64,000 bases of DNA from Sipunculus nudus (Eukaryota > Annelida > Sipuncula > Golfingiida > Sipunculidae). Each line of letters starts with the position of its first letter. Position 1 is the first letter of the stretch. The stretch lies in the NCBI GenBank assembly GCA_026874595.1, contig CM049311.1:59961953-60025952 (forward strand), written 5' to 3'. This document shows, piece after piece, positions 34,813 to 50,800 of the stretch. The notes below the pieces were generated by a model. It did no database searches. It was not told the origin of the DNA and worked only from the letters and a program-made list of their open reading frames with translations. The position numbers and the translations under genes were made by a program.

Positions 34813-35078
34813 ATATGGAGGTAATTTTGAAGGCTGAAAGAAGACCACAGACGGTCGAGGCTCGGGCAGTGACTTGAAGGGCTTAAACAAGACAGTTAGC
34901 CAGATGTGTTCAGTGTTAAGCACATAGCACTGCTGCGCTGATACCTGCTGGTAATTTTGAAGGCTAAAAGAAGACCACAGACGGTAGAGGCTCGGGCAGT
35001 TACTTGAAGGGCTTAAACTAGACAGTTAGCCAGATGTGTTCAGTGTTAATAAAAGCACATAGCACTGCTGCGCTGATA
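34813..35078. repeat. Tandem duplication of about 133 bp
   Basis: Two adjacent copies, each starting GGTAATTTTGAAGGCT and ending AGCACTGCTGCGCTGATAC. They differ by a few substitutions and a 6-bp insertion (AATAAA) in the second copy. Confidence 0.9.
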
Positions 35079-35111
35079 CATTTTAATTCCGGTAGATAAG
35101 TGAAGAATACT

Positions 35112-35113
<2 letters not shown>

Positions 35114-35176
<63 letters not shown>
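35114..35176. repeat. (TA)n microsatellite in arm B
   Basis: About 31 TA units inside the segment that interrupts the homology to arm A. Confidence 0.97.
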
Positions 35177-35180
<4 letters not shown>

Positions 35181-36795
35181 CGCATTTGTTAAGTAACATT
35201 TGCAAACAAAAATGTCAAGATGGTGGCTATTTTTGGATGGCCGCCTTTGATCTCTTCAAGAAGTTTCTTTTGGCCACAAAACATGACTCGTATATTTGAT
35301 TTTTTACTCAAGTCTTTATTATAGTTTTCCAGGGTGTACATGCTCTGTTCAGAAGATTGGTACATATCGCTATTTATATACAGAGCATTCGTTGCAGCAG
35401 TTGAGGATAAAACTGATGCTACCATGAAGGCTATCTATATGTGAATATGTTAATATAAGCTGTTGTGCACGGACTTTTTTTGCCAATAATGAGGTAAACA
35501 TCGATCAATACAAGTTCTTCAGTGCCAAGTTTCCCTTTTCTATGAACCAGTCATATTATATTACAGTACAAAGGACTTTAATCCTTTAAGGAATATCTTT
35601 TGGAAATCCTCGTTTAGTTTCATCTTTACTACTTTTCTTATTCAGACATGCAGATCTTGTGATTATGAAGAGGGTTCAATTATTCAGTTAAGGTTCGAAT
35701 TTTTTTATTCTATATGTATTCTATCACACGTTTCACATATGTATTTTCGAAAAATTTTATTTTACTCTTCAGAGTAATCTTTCTTTTATATTGTTTATCA
35801 AAAGTATCCGCTAAATCATGCACTTAAATGCTTGCCTAGTCAACGTATTTACGTATATCTGATTTGGACCTACATGAAAGGGTTTTTTTTTCATTTATAG
35901 CATTTTGAAATCAACCAGACCTGGCATGCATGTACTAAAAACAATAATAAAACGGGGAACGGGCCATGGCGCTCAACTGCCAGCATGACATTTCAACCTT
36001 TTATATATTTAATTGCATGCAATTTATCATCTGGAAGCCAAATTGAGGCAAACTTCAGATGTGATTTTGACCTTTGACCATCTTACACTAAAGTCGTCAG
36101 GGCTTTTCCTTAAGTGATGGGCCAAAGATGTGTTAAGACTGAACCAAATAAAGACTGGTCAATACAGGTCGTACAGGGGAGAATAAGATCAAGGTTACAA
36201 GTTTTCAAACTCCTCTGAGAACTTGGTTTAAACATTTTGTCTATCAAATTTTCGGACATATCACATTCTCAAGAATATAAAAGAGGAAGACCGAACATCA
36301 TGGCCAAGATCATCATTTATATCGATTTATTATGAGAACTTGGTCAATGTATGTATCAAATTTGAGTACAAAATATATGCAGTATTTCCTAACGGATCAT
36401 TTTCACAAGAAATCCAAACATGATGAACTATAATTCAGCTGTTTTGACCTGGCCATTGTCACCAATTGTCAATCCAAGATTATTGAACTGGTTAAAACAA
36501 AATGTGTATCAAATTTGATAACAAAATATCAAGTACTGCATAAGATAATATGGGGTTCACCAAACATTTTACAATTCGGCTGATTTGACTTTGAATATAA
36601 AAGTCAAGACCTTCCATTCTCGAATTCCTTTTGTAGAAATAATTTTTTATTTAAATTTATTGGGGACAAATTGCAGCACTCCTGAAGTAATTGTGCTCCC
36701 AAGATATCCTATACAGAAGGCAAACGACGACAACAACGGACAATGTGACTGAAAACAGTAAGGGGGGGGGGGGGGGCTGGCGGGGAGACATAATA

Positions 36796-39700
36796 AACAT
36801 TGCATGTAAAAAGGTAATTAAATGTCATGATGTTAAAAGGGAAATATTTCCGTAATTGTTCTGCTTGTGGTATAATAGAGCGGACGACTCGTCTGACATA
36901 ATGTGAATAATTGATAGCATTGTTCTTAGTCTAAAATTATGTATATATAAAATTAACATGAACTTATCTTCTTTTGTTTTGCTAATGGATGTTTATCCAC
37001 CATTTACACATTCTTATTCCAAGCCTACATAATGTCGTGCATCTGGCAAAGACGCCGGTATTTTACAACTGGAATTTGAACCGAGCACAATATTGTATCG
37101 ATCACTTCCCACGTGTTGTCAGACCAGGGCGAGCAGGATATTGCATTGTACATCAATCTAGATGTTTCATAAACCTGACTACAGTTTGTTTGTGACCCTG
37201 TGCCAGCTCTTGGTGGTGAAATCAAAACTATTTGTTATCTTTTTAAACATTACGAGTGCCTTAGGTTAGGAGGCATAGGGTATTCAAGCTGACATCATCC
37301 ACTGCTAATATTGCTATCACGCATATTAAATGTACAAAACATTATAACGCATTATACACATCAATGACTATCAAACAAAAACTACACACAAACAGCGTAT
37401 AAAGTAACTTGATTGTTGAGTGAGAAATTTTATTTTTAATAAGATATGTGTGTTTTTGTGTATAAGCCGGTGTTATAGTAGTGTTACGTGTATTGGCTGG
37501 TTGGACCTGAAGCCATATTCCATCATTCCTTCATTCCATTGTTCATTCATTCTTTCATTCTTAATCAGATGTCTCTACCATTCATACGGACTTCCTTTCA
37601 TATGTTAGGTGACCCCTCCCCCCATATATAGGTACACACCCTATATGATATATCTATATATATTGGCTTGCCATATTTCCTTCAGAAAAATCGAAAATTA
37701 AAGCTTCGGATGACTAATTTCTATGTCCGCTGAATAACCATGTTGGATCAGAAAATAAATAAATAAATAGATATATTATATTATATAAATATATTATAAT
37801 TATATATTATATTATGTAATTAATATACCAGTGTTCATCAGGAACTACATTACTCAGGCATGACGCAATCAGGAGTATAGCATGAAATCTTACATGGTAC
37901 ATCATTTGTGTTTAATTATATTTACATTTTCCTTTGGAAGTTAAGTGGTAATTAAAATGTTTTCGTCATGACAGTGTGACAATCTGACGAGACCAATAAG
38001 TGCATGTATAAACACATCTTAAACTGCCCTATGGTATTTTATGATCATGGCTGGAATTTTTACAAGGCCGTTAAATAATACTGGTACTTGAAATATGCGT
38101 GATTCTCTATGGCGCGAGACACGCCAGCCCTAAGTTAAAGTATTCACCATTGTGACCTCTGTCTATTCTAAAATGTTCACTGCGTGATCTGTCTAGAAAG
38201 GTAAAATTAAATGCATCCCTGCATGCTCACATACTTGTTACACGAGAAGTCATGATATTATTTCTACTCAAAATGGTTTTTGGAGTGGTTTAACCAATGT
38301 TTTAGAGTGTTTGTTACATCAAATTTATATAATCATGAGCTATGGAAATTCCAATTCAACATGTATGACGCCAGAAATTACCGAGGGGATTTCCGGACTG
38401 GGGACCGTGTAAACGTGTCATCATGCGATTGAGTCGAGTATACAATACTTTACATGAACAGCTCAATGTTAACTGAAATATAATTTCAAGATTAAAACAT
38501 GCTATGGACAGACGCTTAGCAATGCTGACTGTAAATAAAAGGGCACATGGGACATATGCGTATAATGTATACTGCAGGCTGCAGGTGCAGTATTTATCTA
38601 TTATAAATAGTTTTTAACAGAATCTTATTGGTTTTGCTTTAATTACAATGTAAAATTTTAACAAATGCAAAATGTACCTGGTTCTATTTTTTATATATAT
38701 TGATTATAGTATTTGAAAAGCTAAGAGGAAATGGCCCAACTATTTGGTGATAATCAAATACTAAATATGAATGCAAGACAAATATACTGCATGTGCACTT
38801 TTATGGACTACATCAAAGATACATGCATGAGCCTCTCATGATCAAATGTTTGTAAAACTATCTGTATTTAAACTATGTGAAAGTAATATGTGTTTGAAAT
38901 ATCCACTGAAAATAACTAAAATCCTGTAAAATATGGAATAAGGATGAAAGTGGATATGAGCTCTTGTATAATAATACACATTCATTTATTATTAATTGAA
39001 ATAAAATATTGTATAAAATTAAAATTGTACATTTTCAAATGAGCACTAACTAAATCTGATAAGTATACAATGTATATTGTACACTGTAATATACGAAAAA
39101 TGTGGCCTGAAACCATTAATCATGGAATAAGGGAAAAAAGGATGGACCAAAGAGTTATATGGAAGGATATATTTGATAGAAAAATGTGTAGGTATAATAA
39201 ATAATTGTAAAATCAGTTCAAACATATAAACAAATGAGCTAAAAAATTATTTAAGGAAAGTATTCTTGTCACAGTGGTTTGCATCGCACGGCCTATATAT
39301 AGCAAGCCTTAAAAGATATGATTGAAATGCTACAAAATATACACCAAATTACGAGTTATCTTTCATTATTATGTTTTAAAGGATTTCCTTTAGAACATCA
39401 ATGTAATTCAAACTTCAAAAACAAATTCGAAACATATTAATCATGGCTAATCATACCTCCTCACATGGCTTTATTGTATCATTTAAAAGATTGAACATAT
39501 TACAATTTACAGCTGTATACTTACAATATGGATTACAGAACACATGCATTTAATTTTATACATAAACTGAGTTAATTTTTTTTTAAATTTTAGCAAATGC
39601 AAAATATGCTATTTTTTTTATTTTTATTTTTTTACATTGCCATTTGAAAAATCTAAGAGGAAATGGTCCTCTTATTAGGTTAAAGTACTGAATATATGAT

Positions 39701-40590
39701 TGCAAAACTAATATACACTGACATGACTGTTATAAAAAAAAACAGTAAAAGTTTTGAGATACTCTGTTGCATATGAAATATTTACAGATGGACAGACAGA
39801 CGGACAGATAGGTCTGATTCCTTTATTTCACTGTCAGGGGAATAATTATTTACATTATTTATAAAACCCTATTTTTTGCATATTCATTTTCTCTGTGAAT
39901 ATTTTATATAATATTAATTATTTTTTAATTTCAAATTTTATAAATTTGCAATAAAACAAATTCTGGAAATTTAAGTTAATTATGAATTGTAAGTTGCATC
40001 ATTTTTCATCCTATGTTTGGCTCATATCATTTCAAATTATGCTTACATATAGATTTTATTAGTTTTTAAGTCTCAAAATGTTTAACTGAATTTAATTTTT
40101 TTCCAGATAACATCACTAAAAAAAGTTGCAACAACATTGCATCTTCAAGATTACTCCTTGGATCAATCTTCCAAAAAACAGTTTGTATTTTGGAGTTTAC
40201 AGTACATACTTAACTTTTTAACTAATATCTAAACGATTAAGTAAATTTGATTTAAAAAGCCCTTTAAAATCAGGTATAGACACTGTTGGTTTGATGGGGG
40301 AGAAATAATCTCATTATCCTAATTATTATCTCAGTTAGAATTTAAAAATGAAATTAATAATCAATTTCACACATGTGTTTTCACTCTTCTGAAGTAAGGA
40401 AGTCTTTATATTATGAACATCCACACTTTTATAGCAATGCACCACAATAAGGACACAATTAAATGTGCACTTTGGCCTGTTCTCCGTTAACCCTCCTGAC
40501 ATCTGAATCAGAGGCTGAGATGCAGCCGATGCATGCAGCCTTAGGTTTTCACGGATCATTAAGATAAGCACCCGGCATCAACGTATGGCT
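36796..40590. other. Gene-free AT-rich stretch
   Basis: Only short ORFs without splice-bounded continuity. I recognise no family, RNA gene or complete transposon here. Confidence 0.5.
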
Positions 40591-41115
40591 TCATTTGTTT
40601 AAACATAGACTTGGCAAGTGGCACGTCCCAGGATTTACTAGCATAACAAGGTCGCTGTTTGTTGTTGCATGAATCACGCAGCACCTAGTGAATTGATAAA
40701 TGCTTACGTCAGAAAAAAAGTATTTTCACGGTAAGTGCATAGAAATTTACTTTGGCCTATACTTCTCGTCAATAATGGGGCTTATTCCGGTAAAAAGTGC
40801 GTGCACTGAGTTAACCTAATTGGCCATGATTAAGATTTCATTACATCAATGTAGGCCAGTGAAGGAACTCCTTGTACTCGGGATAATGATAGTGGCATGC
40901 AAGGCTGAGGAGTCTTTTGTATGCTACTTGTTGCTTGTTGAGGGCATTCAGTGCTGAGTTCAGTACCCGTGTCTTACTTTCCATGAAATTATAGTGTAAA
41001 ACCTGATGGCCGGTGGTCAAAATCCCATGTTAAAAAAACTTGAAAAGAACGGCTGTCACCAGTCACCGGCGAAACGATCCCTTGGATGGTTGATGATACA
41101 GTTGGATGACCTAAA
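40590..41115 (+). repeat. Dispersed repeat R, partial copy 3
   Basis: Matches the later part of R1 and R2: CAAGGTCGCTGTTTGTT, TACGTCAGAAAAAAAGTATT, GAAGGAACTC.TTG, and the terminal block GGCTGTCACC...CGAAACGATCCCTTGG followed by GTTGATGAT. Confidence 0.55.
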
Positions 41116-41517
41116 AACTGATCGAAGAATGCCATCAACATGATGATCAGACCTCTACTGCATATATATCAGGTACTGAGAATTTTTTTAGCCTTTAAGC
41201 TTATAAAAATAGAATTGATTATAAGTATATTCAGTATTAGTAATCTTAAAAATGATGTTGAATAATACACATAGGCCTAATTATATACACATTTTCTTGG
41301 GTTGATCACTTCGTAGTTTCATCCACGTAGAACCTATGACTTGGACTGTAATTAACTATACATGTATATGATTATTTCAATACCTGAACAAAACAGAAAT
41401 CAAATAAAGTTTATTTAAAAAATAATGACAGGATTAATAGAATGGTCATGTTTTGAGCAGTTGTCAATTAAATAAGTAAAGAATCTTGGGCCATGTGAGG
41501 AAAAGCTTAAAGGCTTG
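41116..41517. other. Non-coding stretch
   Basis: Nothing recognised. Confidence 0.5.
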
Positions 41518-41522
41518 CCAAT

Positions 41523-41752
41523 CAGGGGCGGATCCAGGATTTAGGAAAAAGGGGGGGGGGTCCAACCATGGAGGACTAATGAAAAACCTAAAAAAAAGAC
41601 CACCAGGTCCGGAAAAAGGGGGGGGGGGGGTTGTCCAGGCCGCAAAATTGTGCCTGAAACCCTTAAAAAAAAGCTTGCAGTGAATGAAAAAAAGGGGGGG
41701 GGGGGGGGGGGGGGTCCGGACCCCCTGGACCCCTCCCCTGGATCCGCTTCTG
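41523..41752. mobile_element. G-rich MITE (230 bp) with poly-G tracts
   Basis: Inverted ends CAGGGGCGGATCCAGG and, at the right, CCTGGATCCGCTTCTG, flanked by CCAAT on both sides (41518-41522 and 41753-41757). Three poly-G tracts lie inside (41550-41559, 41618-41630, 41694-41714). Its translation gives the phrase SGADPGFRKKGGG, which is repeat-derived and not a protein. Related ends occur at about 29566 and 62541. Confidence 0.75.
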
Positions 41753-41757
41753 CCAAT

Positions 41758-45285
<3,528 letters not shown>

Positions 45286-45288
45286 TAA

Positions 45289-47266
45289 AGGCGGTTTCAC
45301 ACCGGATGCGTCCGAACGAATTTTACGTCCGAACGAAAATTTGCTGTACGAACGAAAAAATAAAATCCTTTATTTTATGTTGGTGCATACACACCTAATC
45401 CGAACGATGCTATCCGAACGATAAAAATAGAACATGTTCTATTTTTTGTCGTTCGCATCGGACAAGAATAGCTTCTTTTCACCTTCAACACAAAAGAGCT
45501 GGGACATTTATAACCAGACTAGACATTTGTACGTTACATATTTGATATATAATACTGTACAACGAAGAAATGTTGTTTCTTTGTCCACTGTTCTAGAATT
45601 ATGCATTGATAAAAGAAAAATATAAAAAGAGGGATTATTTTTTAACTCCAAGGATTTTTCTATTAAAATCAGATTTCTTTTTATATAATATGTATATCTC
45701 CTTGGGGGATTATATTTTAATTTAAGGGGATTTGCCTCTTATTTTAATTTACAATCGAGGACAAAACATTAAGACTTTAAACGAGGTCAAGATATAATAT
45801 TTCATGGTAACTTATAATTCTTAATATATTATTTGCAATATATTACAGTTATTCTCTGAAAGGAGAGGGGGAGGGATTGTTACAATGATCAACCCCTCCA
45901 CCGAAAATAAAATGTTCTGCGATAAATTTAGTTAAAAAATAATCAAGAAACAAAAACTTTTTTCATGTGTCATTTTTATTATCACATAAATATTATTTTT
46001 AGTTAAACGTTTTGCATATCGTTACATATGTCTGTTTTATTGTGAACTGTTGACATGTCTCTTTTATTGTGCGCTGCTGACATTCTCATTCGTGTTTGGC
46101 TCAAGCGCTGGCGTTGCTATGCTCCAGCGTTCCTTGTTCTAGCTGGCCGGGTGCTGCCCACGTGTAAACACAACGGTCGTGCTAGTCTAGGGCTTTCTCG
46201 CCTGGCCGAGCCGGGCCGGCTCACGTGTGGACCTTGGTGTGTAGAAACACGGTTTTCGTTGTTCTAGATGTTTCCTGTACAGTGTATCATGTTAGGTTCT
46301 TTGGATTGTTCGGGAATTCAAAAGTTCTAGGCTTGGGGTTGAGAAGTTATATATAGGGGGCTGGGTTTTAGAGAAAAGAGAGAGGAGAAAAATATTTCAG
46401 CGTACAAAGAAGCGTGTAAGTCAGTTGTGGACCTTTTCCGATAAGTGCGGCAGTTTTGGTTTTCTTCAAAATTTGTGGCGGATCTTATATAGTCTTCAGT
46501 TTGCTTTCGGGATTATAACAAGAACTTCACTTTGGGATTACATCGGATTGATTTTGTGAATGAACTGGACTGTTATTTTCTGAGAAGATTTATGTGAACT
46601 GTTCATCTGGGTTGTACGTTATAAAGGACTTGTTGTCGCTGTGACAGTGGTGGTTTTCAGGTACTGTACACTTTATTTATATACTTGTATTGATTTGCTG
46701 TTATACTGTTGTTTTAATGTGTCATTGTATTGATTTTGTGTATTGTAATGTTAGTGGTGTTTTAAGAATAATTATAGTTATTTGTTAACAAAAAACCATT
46801 ATCTTCTTTGTTCATTCCCTAAACATTTCACGCTGCCTAGTGTTACAGAATCTGATTTTTTTATCTCCATGACAAAGTTTATGTTCGACACGCATACATT
46901 ATCTGTTGATATTAGGTTCCGTAACAATAAAAACGGAAGTTTCAAAGCTTGGGGCAGACTGCATGTTCTAAATCATATTGGCAGATTTGAAAATCAAATA
47001 TAAATCAACTAATATAGTAATTCAAACTTTAATTTAACTTGAAATGCAGGAGTTGCAATGGAATCTGTTCTGTTGAAGGTTTAAAGGCATGTTGCAATGG
47101 GAATCTGGGTCCAGTCAGTGGTATAAATATATGTCACCTGTGAACTCATGACTATAGCTGGTACCTAGCTACTAGGCCTAATAATTTTCAATTATATACA
47201 GTCAGTACACTAAGAGATAAAATCAATTTACAAGTCCAAAAATATTCGACATTTTTCTGTATAGGC

Positions 47267-47315
<49 letters not shown>

Positions 47316-47522
47316 CCAAGCCTATATTGTAGTGCATCCGATATTTTTCTCATATAGCTGTCCAATGCGAATTTCGGAGACTAAAATTCCTCGGTCGAAA
47401 ACCAAAAATATCGTTCGGATTTGGTGTGAATGAAATATCGGATGCGACAGGATTTTAGTCGGAACGACAGAAAAATTTGCTCGTGTCATATTCGTTCGGA
47501 CGCATCCGGTGTGAAACCGCCT
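45289..47522. mobile_element. Harbinger-like non-autonomous DNA transposon, 2.2 kb
   Basis: The terminal inverted repeats begin AGGCGGTTTCACACCGGATG and continue CGTCCGAACGAAT. The right end is the exact complement for more than 30 bp. Both ends are flanked by TAA (45286-45288 and 47523-47525), the 3-bp target duplication typical of PIF/Harbinger. Subterminal CCGAACGA/TCGTTCGG motifs repeat. No transposase or Myb-like ORF is visible. The middle (about 46050-46680) is GC-richer with a TATA-like box, and may be captured or nested sequence. Confidence 0.8.
46348..46358 (+). promoter_or_regulatory. TATA-like box inside the Harbinger-like element
   Basis: TTATATATAGGGG lies 3' of a GC-rich stretch containing two CACGTG E-boxes (about 46158 and 46222). 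The following 300 bp have no long ORF. It could belong to a nested solo LTR or a captured promoter; LTR ends could not be fixed. Confidence 0.25.
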
Positions 47523-47573
47523 TAAATGGGAAAAGAATCAAATAACATGTGAGGTGTTAGCCCTAAACGGGCC

Positions 47574-47613
47574 GGGGGGGGGGGGGGGGATGGAGGGGGG
47601 GGGGGGGGGGGGG
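47574..47613. repeat. Poly-G tract (two runs)
   Basis: Two long runs of G separated by ATGGA, just outside the right end of the Harbinger-like element. Confidence 0.95.
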
Positions 47614-47639
47614 TGCAGTTTTCACCACTGAAAACAGCT

Positions 47640-47855
47640 GATGGTTTACATTATGATAGCATTCGATCTCCCCAGGTTGATGCACATTCGACATTTATGC
47701 CATCCAGGCGTTATTGGAAGGTCGTGCCCAACGGCCATGTTTCACTCACAAACAGGTGCGCCTTTCGGGGGATCCTCGGTGGTATGACCCAGCAATGGGG
47801 ATGACTATACGCACCCAGGACAGGAAGGTGCAGTAGTCACTGGGGCTTGGTTAAC
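47640..47855 (+). mobile_element. SINE-like repeat tail fragment
   Basis: Shares GGTATGACCCAGCAATGGGGATG and the following ACCCAGGA block, in part, with the insert at 14679-15035 and the fragment at 45050-45170. No tRNA-like head is clear here. Confidence 0.45.
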
Positions 47856-50800
47856 GCACGGATATAAAATGAGAGGAACCTTGTGATACTGCCCTGTCAT
47901 TGATATATACATATATATAGTTAAGTTTGCAGTACAAAATGGAGGCGGCTACCTGCAACCCCCCCCCCCCCAAAAAAAAAATATATATATATATATATAT
48001 ATTTATATAAAATAAACCATCCGTGGCGTTAGCCTTTATGCCCAGGTCTACATGTTCCGTTTTATCCAATTAACAAGTGTACCGTAGATATAATTGTATT
48101 CCCGTAATGTGCAAACTTTCGATTAGGAATAATGCGTTTTACATATGTAGATGTGCCTTCTTTTCTTTATGTGCCTTCTTTTATGGCTGATTATTTTGTG
48201 TGTGTGTATATTGGCCTCTTTTTAACTCATGTGCCTTATCTATAACTTGTGACGATTAGACCTGTTTCAGCTCATATTCAGATAAACTATCTAGAAATAT
48301 TAAATATTCAGACAAGTTGAGACAACGGTTTCTACCGATCCCCCTGTTCTACAAGGTACTTGGAAAAGTTTAATATGACATGAATATTTCTGTATCAAGA
48401 CCACCACCAAGGCTTTTTGAATCTTGGAATCTTCGATATAACCACACAAATTGATTTTTAAATGTTTGCTTTGTTGTAATATAGTAGGCACCTATACCAT
48501 GTAGTATAATATTCAGGACTGGGGTCATTTGAGTATTTTTCTCCTTCCAGTTGTATACGTGATTATGACCGGGAAACAATAGTTCACGAGGTCCACAGAC
48601 AAAGAGAGCTGAAGAACGGTCGTCATGGCGACACCAGCAGTACGATTCCGTGACCATGGTTGATGATATGAGGTGTGAAACGATTCTTTATCAAATAACG
48701 CTTTAAAATATTGATCGATCGTTCTCGCATACCAGGTGATGATTTTATACTTCTGAATATGCCATGCAAATTCGTGTCCCAATTTATATATACATACATG
48801 CTTATACAAAAACCCCTGGTCATTCAAAATCTGGGTGAGTCCAGTCTGAAAATGCTCACAGTGATGTGGTACATGCGTGTTAATTAAGCGGTCAATTGCC
48901 TTTTCTCACTGCCTGCTTCGTCCTTTTTCAATGTGTCAACATTCATGAACGTGTGTCTTCAAAATCAGATGGCTTTATATTTACAAGTATTGTTTTTGTA
49001 AAGATGACAATACTCGGGATTCAAAATCAAACGTTTATTAGTATTGAAGGCTAGAACTGCTACAGGAAATGAAACTATATAATACTACGTATATGTCTAT
49101 TTATACACTTGCATGCAGCATCTAGACATGTTCTCTATATACTCATGTTCTGCACTAAGGACCCCTCATGTCGCCATATTTATACATTGGAATAACGTAA
49201 TATGCATGAAAGTTTCAGGTTGTTTTCTATGTTTCAGGGGTTTCTCTCTGCTAAGAGAGGCTGTACACACCCGGCAGTGTTACTTCAGAAACGTTACAGA
49301 CGAATTCCAGTTAGACTAAGTGGACCTTGTGGCATGGAAGTGTTCATTATGTTTTGTGGCCTTGAAAAAAGAACTCCGGGGTATGTGCTCTTCGAATGTT
49401 CTCTTTAGATTATTTTAAAACTTGCAGGACAAAATAATGTATGAGGTTGTACACAAATTCCACAACGTTTATCTATGCATGCAAACTGTAACTAGTAATT
49501 CTGTCTGCACAGAATCACTATTTATTACATATTTTACAATGTTTGCGTACATATCCATGGCAAAGGGATCTACAAAATTTCATTTGACTCACTCTTTTTT
49601 TTATTCGATGCTAAATGAGTGCATTGTTACATTCCACTGGGCATCCAGGGAACGGGGGAATTAGCTCCACGTAGATTTTATATATATACGTCCATGTATT
49701 CTTGTTCACTTTTTCTCACCGATCATGATACATCATGATAAAGTCCATCCATATGGTAATAATAAAGTTTATTAATAAGGTTCACAAATTAAAATATATA
49801 TATGCAAAATATTGAAAGTTGACATTTCTAACTACAAAAATGATCATAAGATCTTCCTTTAAAAAGTTCTAATCTAATAATATAAGGCTTTATTGATTTA
49901 AATAAAAACAGAACAGAGTCCTGCGACGTCTAAAAGTGCCCAAAAGTGCCTGTCTGTCCGAGGCCTGTAAAGCCCTTAAATACATGTCCCTAAACCTGAC
50001 TAACCAACCAGATACTTGATTTCAGCTACTGAATATTATAATACTGACCTAAAACAAGCCTTAAAAATACTGTCCATTTAGAACTAAGAAAAATCTTGAC
50101 CATCCATATCATTTTAATATATTAACATAATGAACTTATATAAAGTCTTATATAAAATGACAAATCTGGTTGATAAGTGAAGTTGACAATCTAAGGATCA
50201 AGTTTCTCGGTGGAGGATTAATGTTATACAATCTTAAACACAAACTATCACTCAAATTTAACCCCTGTCAACACAATATGACCAGCAAAGGGTTTCTGGG
50301 CTATAGGGGGTCAAGGATTCTGCTAACATGCCTGTACTGCATGTACCTGTACAATAAGCTAAACTGAAGAGTAACAAGAATTTATAGTTATTTGGCCCAA
50401 TAATCACCATAATCATAACAGCATAGCCATTTAAATGGTAATCAATATAAGCCAAATTTGCCGACTTCCGTAAAAATTAGTCACCTTACAACCATAAATA
50501 GAATACACTAAAACATTGCGCGCATTCATACAAAACAATACATACAAGAAGAAAACACCAATGAAATAACATTATGAACAACATTTTTACATCCGTACAC
50601 CTATATAATTAATACATACATAAGATGTTCCTGACCCTGTATATTATATTGAGAAATAATAAATTACAACAGAGTAGCTAAACAACATGCAGTGCGATGG
50701 AAAACTAAAACTGAATTTGCATGAAATCCTAAATTTGGATGTCCATCCCTCGGATCGAGGGGGAAATGGTCCGATCTGAATGTATAGCATATAACATGGA

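Larger units (their letters stand above)
33880..36795 (-). repeat. Inverted duplication arm B (right of the IAP gene)
   Basis: Inverted counterpart of 13900-16205. Relative to arm A it carries extra sequence at about 34800-35380 (tandem duplication, TA array, further DNA) and lacks the SINE-like insert. Its outer part is an AGGTCA-family terminus with GGGCCATGGCGCTCAACTGC and a poly-G tract at about 36762-36777. Confidence 0.8.

Noticed and set aside
15539-35425. ORFs beginning MVASVLSS at 15539 (+) and 35189-35425 (-)
   Set aside because: They lie in the inverted duplication, but indels shift the frame after the first codons, so the frame is not conserved.
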